Assembly: GCF_032362555.1 (NCBI RefSeq)
Contig: NC_083527.1
Coordinates: 6,820,001 to 6,884,000, forward strand
Direction of reading: 5' to 3'
Length of the DNA stretch: 64,000 nucleotides
Source of the DNA: Amyelois transitella
Lineage: Eukaryota > Arthropoda > Insecta > Lepidoptera > Pyralidae
In this document: piece by piece, positions 60,401 through 64,000 of the stretch
Layout: the number at the start of each line of letters is the position of its first letter
How positions within the stretch are numbered: position 1 is the first letter of the stretch
Translations under genes and position numbers: made by a program
The notes under the pieces: generated by a model
The model's database searches: none
What the model was told of the DNA's origin: nothing
Seen by the model: only the letters and a program-made list of their open reading frames with translations

Positions 60401-61704
60401 TTACAACAATCAATTAATTAAAAACAGTGATAGTTTTTCCCGCCATTAAAACGGCGTCGCGCGTGTCTCACTACGAGGGCTTGGTTGTTTTATCTTTGTT
60501 TAGCTTTTTTGACCTATGTTACATACATACAAACATACATATAGTCACGTCTATATCCCTTGCGGGGTAGACAGAGTCAATAGTCCCGAAAAGACTGAAT
60601 GGCCACGTTCAGCTGCTCGGCTTAATGATGGTATTGAGATCCAAATAGTGACAGGTTGATAGCCCATCGCCATAAAGAAGAATCCCTTAGTCGCCTTTTA
60701 CGACATCCATGGGAAAGAAATGGAGTGGTCCTATTCTTTTTTGTTTTGGTGCCGAGAACCACACGGTACCTATGTTCCCACACCCTTAATCCTGATTAAC
60801 AGATTTTAGGATCAACTTACTTCTCAATGAGTAGTTAAATCAGAATCAGACCGACTTCTCGTCATCAAACAGTCATAACAATTACGACAATTGGTTGAGG
60901 ACCGGGTTCAATGACCTGACCTTTTGTGCGCCTAATCCTGGCACTGACGAGAGTTCCTGACCTTTTTATTGATGACTTCATACAGTTTTCGTACGAAATG
61001 TCAATACAATAGTTATAATTATCTACTTAGTTCCTTTATTGTTTGCCGGTTGACTGGAAGAGATCCTTTCATGGGATAAGTCCGCCATTGCAAGTGATTT
61101 GTTTCTTTTATAACTATGTACTATTCTCTTGTTACTGTGTAAATTTTTATGCAATAAAGATATTACAAAAAAACAAACAAACAAAACAATACATTCCTAA
61201 GTAGGTACATGGTCGAGCGATTCGTTGTCTGTGAAAATTTCAGCTGTCACTGTTGATGAGAAACAGGCTGGTGACAGACATACAGCGAAGCCTCACTAAT
61301 AGGGTACCGCTTTAAACCTTGTACAGAATATAAATAAATATATAGGGGACAAATTACACAGATTGAGTTAACCTCGAAGTAAGTTCGAGACTTGTGTTAC
61401 GAGATACTAACTCAACGATACTATATTTTATAATAAATACTTAATATAGATAAACATCCAGGACCCAGGCCAATGTGAGAAAGTTCTTTTCTCATCATGC
61501 CTTGGCCGGGAATCGAACCCGGGACCTCCGATGTCACAGACAAGCGCATTACAGCTACCAGCATTAAGCTCTAAAAAAAGCAAAAGCTTCCTCACCAGAG
61601 GCCTCATTGTAATACACAGAGATTCGTTCAAGCTGCAAGTCGCTGGTGCCTCGGTAGACGCCCGTGGGGTCGATTCCGTGCTCCTCCGATATGATCTCCC
61701 AGAA
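57462..61704 (-). CDS. betaTub60D: Beta-3 tubulin (beta-Tub60D type), first exon missing
   Basis: Two exons on the minus strand: 61704-61596 and 58669-57462 (TAA), joined in phase (G plus TT gives Val), 438 residues. The first coding exon, about 19 residues starting MREI in this family, must lie beyond base 64000. Visible: [15 protein letters not shown], the GTP-binding loop [29 protein letters not shown], and the acidic C-terminal tail ([20 protein letters not shown]). The stretch [17 protein letters not shown] has a six-residue insertion at the splice junction where other beta-tubulins read NEASGGKYV. Insertions here mark the insect beta-3 class, along with [15 protein letters not shown]. 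In Drosophila beta-3 is used in mesoderm and other developing tissues. Polymerises with alpha-tubulin. Confidence 0.96.
59885..59975 (-). pseudogene. tRNA-Gly-like relic or tRNA-derived SINE head
   Basis: On the minus strand: TTAGTCCAGTGGTCAGCATG (A-box-like), TTGCCTGCCACG (the anticodon stem-loop of tRNA-Gly GCC), then GGGGTTCGATTCCC (B box and T loop). There is no matching acceptor stem, so not a working tRNA. Confidence 0.6.
60520..60770 (+). mobile_element. SINE-like family A element
   Basis: Full-length copy, (TACA)n to a slightly changed palindrome (GTGCCGAGAACCACACGGTAC). Confidence 0.85.
61040..61190 (+). repeat. RTE-like LINE 3' tail
   Basis: GGTTGACTGGAAGAGATCC, GGGATAAGTCCGCCATTGC, CTTTTATAACTATGTACTAT, GCAATAAAGATATTACAAA. 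A related head occurs near 19540 (GGTTGGCTGGAAGAGATTGC). Confidence 0.6.
61328..61552 (-). mobile_element. tRNA-derived SINE
   Basis: B box GGTTCGATTCCCGG and the full tail region to AATTTGTCCCCTATATATT; the A-box end is cut. 44 bases from a beta-3 tubulin exon. Confidence 0.75.
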
Positions 61705-61796
61705 CTGGAACAAGTATGAGGTTCAGTCAATAATCGTAGTACATTCGTCCACAGTTTAAATTACAGATCTATATATTTGTAAATTGATATACCTCA

Positions 61797-62531
61797 CGTG
61801 TGGTTCCCGGCACCAAATAGAAAAAAAGAATAGGACCGCTCCATCACTATCCTATGGATGTCGTAAAAAGGCGACTAAGGGGTAGGCTTATAAACTTGAA
61901 ATTCTTCTTTTAGTAGATGGGCTAGCAACCCGTCACTATTAGAATCTCAATTCTATCTTAAAGCCAAATAGCTGAACGTGGCCTATCAGTCTACAAGACT
62001 GTTAGCTCTGTCTACCCCGCAAGGGATATAGACGTGATTATATGTATGTATACCCCACATTCACATATCACGTCTTTATGCCCTACCGGGCAGAGCCAAC
62101 AGTCTCGAAAAGTCCAAAAAGATCAAATTAAAGACGTTCTGGCAAAAGGTCAAGGGTCAGTCGTGTCTATATCCCTTGCGGGGTAGACAGAGCCAAAAGT
62201 CTTTAAAAGACTGATGGGCCACGTTCAGCTTTTTGGCTTGATGATAGAATACATAACATACATGATAGAATACATAACAGCTTATGAGAAAAATAAACTC
62301 ATACATACATATAGTCACGTCTTGCGGGGTAGACAGAGCCAACAGTTTCGAAAAGACTGAAAGGCCACGTTCAGCTGTATGGCTTAATGATGGAATTGAG
62401 ATTCAAATAGTGACAGGTTGTTAGCCCATCGCCAACAAGAAGAATCCCAAGTTTATAAGCCTATATTATCCCCTTCACGACATCCATGGGAAAGATATGG
62501 AATGTTCCCAGTGCTGGGAACCATACGGCAA
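61797..62531. mobile_element. Cluster of three family A elements
   Basis: 61797-62052 full reverse copy (palindrome to TATG repeat). 62158-62245 head fragment on the plus strand. 62303-62531 plus-strand copy with a damaged palindrome. In the upstream tubulin intron. Confidence 0.78.
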
Positions 62532-62561
62532 CAGTAGGTATCAACATAGTTTATACTTTTA

Positions 62562-62825
62562 TCTATACTAATATTATAAAGCTGAAGAGTTTGTTTGTTT
62601 GAACGCGCTAATCTCAGGAACTACTGACTACTGATTCGAATTGAAAAATTCTTTTTGCGTTGAATAGACCATTTATCGAGGAAGGCTTTAGGTTATATAA
62701 CATCACGCTGTAACTATTAGGGGCGAAGAAATAATGGAAAATGTGAAAAAAAAACTGGGAAAATTATTCAATCAATGATGCCCAAAATAACTATTTCACG
62801 CGGACGAAGTCGCGGGCACAGCTAG
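62562..62825 (+). mobile_element. Non-autonomous Helitron, family 1
   Basis: Starts TCTATACTAATATTATAAAG after A and ends CGGACGAAGTCGCGGGCAC then AGCTAG before T. Confidence 0.82.
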
Positions 62826-64000
62826 TTTCAATATAAAGCAGTACCTAAAGAAATGAACAGTAGTTAAACAATTTTGTCAACTTTAAAAAGTAACTACCAA
62901 ATTTTACTTTCTCAAATAAATCGAAACAAAATGGCCGCTGTCACCGCTTCGACACAAAGTAACAATGGTACAACAAATCCCTTATTTTTTTTCGTGGCGG
63001 CTGATATATCGACAATGGGACATGTGTGTAGGGGAACAAGATGAGACATGTCTTAAAATTATTTGTAAAGTGATGTCATGCATATCAGGCAGGAGAGGAT
63101 ATCACGAGCCAAGTAGGTACTACGTGTGTGTCTACATAAAATTATCACACAGATTGAGATTTAACATAGATCGAAAGTGCTACCTAAATTCGAGACTTGT
63201 CAAATAGGAACTTACTCAAATTATACCGCATATGATTTCGGCCATTTACTCATTATTTAAATAAAATAGCACGCCTTCAGCTCCGCTCGCATTAAACTAA
63301 AAAAACTGAAATTGCCGTTTATTCCGTCCCCGTAGGAATTAACAAAAAAAGGAAATTATGGTTTCTGGGACCTCCTATTACTTTATTTTTCAAATCAATC
63401 AATAATAGGTAATCAACCTATCTGTGTTCTGGTTTATGAAAATCTGAATTCAATCATCACATTTTACGTTTTAGTAAAATTATCTACGTTAACTGCATTA
63501 GTGACAATACCCATATTCGTTAGAAATGTAACTGGCCACTTTTTTAAACCAATGTCCTAAAAAATCGAATGTTCCTAATTCGAAAAAGATGAATAAATAA
63601 TAGAGTTGCCTGTCCTGGCGACTATTACCCCGATTCAGGGTAAATAGTAAATATCGGGTCAACGACATTATTTTCACGTCAACTAATTGAGGTTATTGAC
63701 TTCAAAGTTTAGATAAAACTAAAAAAAATCTTTTTTACCCTACCAACCTATTAAGTTTAACCTTAATATAATATAAAGACTATATAAAAATGAAGTTATA
63801 CTTATATAGTTATGTGGCTTTAAAATATGTTTTTTAAGTTTTTTTTTGTCGTTCTGACTATACAGATACTTAATTCGTTTAACATACATATAGAGTGGAT
63901 AAAGTAATTAGGTGTAAAGCTTTACTCGTAGTCACTATAATTTGTTTAAATCATCGTACTGACCGAAAATTCTAGATAGATTCTAGACTTCAAGTTTTTA
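62826..64000. other. Unannotated end of window
   Basis: Expected to be the first intron of beta-3 tubulin, whose first coding exon is not found here on the minus strand. No repeat family of this window and no convincing exon recognised. Confidence 0.5.

Larger units (their letters stand above)
58670..61595. other. Beta-3 tubulin intron
   Basis: 2.9 kb. Holds the tRNA-Gly-like relic at 59885, a full family A SINE at 60520, an RTE-like tail at 61040 and a tRNA-derived SINE at 61328. The stretch 58840-59400 shows nothing recognisable. Confidence 0.7.

Overview
This window reads as nuclear DNA of a lepidopteran insect (moth or butterfly). Six spliced host genes with short exons and standard GT-AG introns sit in a matrix packed with repeats typical of Lepidoptera: (TACA)n-ended SINE-like elements, non-autonomous Helitrons ending in a GC-rich hairpin plus CTAG, tRNA-derived SINEs, and Jockey- and Tc1-type transposons. 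Exons were assembled by hand; all exon phases join cleanly, and the family identities rest on conserved protein motifs.

Layout. 1-4215 (+): 3' half of a rhophilin gene. 7740-13205 (-): SLC25A26-type mitochondrial S-adenosylmethionine carrier, 6 exons, with an intact Tc1-like transposon in its last intron. 14098-26074 (+): CFAP45 axonemal coiled-coil protein, 12 exons, with a LINE nested in intron 11. 28295-39690 (-): borealin, 7 exons, with a full-length Jockey-type LINE in intron 3. 40896-52533 (+): saxophone, the BMP type I receptor kinase, 12 exons. 57462-61704 (-): beta-3 tubulin, first coding exon outside the window. Orientation alternates, giving two divergent promoter pairs (SAM carrier/CFAP45, borealin/saxophone) and three convergent 3' ends.

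The genes do not form a pathway. They cover Rho signalling, mitochondrial methyl-donor transport, cilium structure, chromosome segregation, BMP signalling and cytoskeleton.

The most unusual feature is repeated local tandem duplication of exon pieces. The terminal exons of the SAM carrier, borealin and saxophone each have extra broken copies just downstream. The transmembrane exon of saxophone is duplicated together with a SINE. A saxophone kinase exon ends in eight copies of a 125-bp unit, each carrying an exon end, a GC-type 5' splice site and an AG. A second theme is (TACA)n-ended SINEs lying within a few bases of splice sites, in one case duplicating a splice donor as part of a 15-bp target-site duplication.
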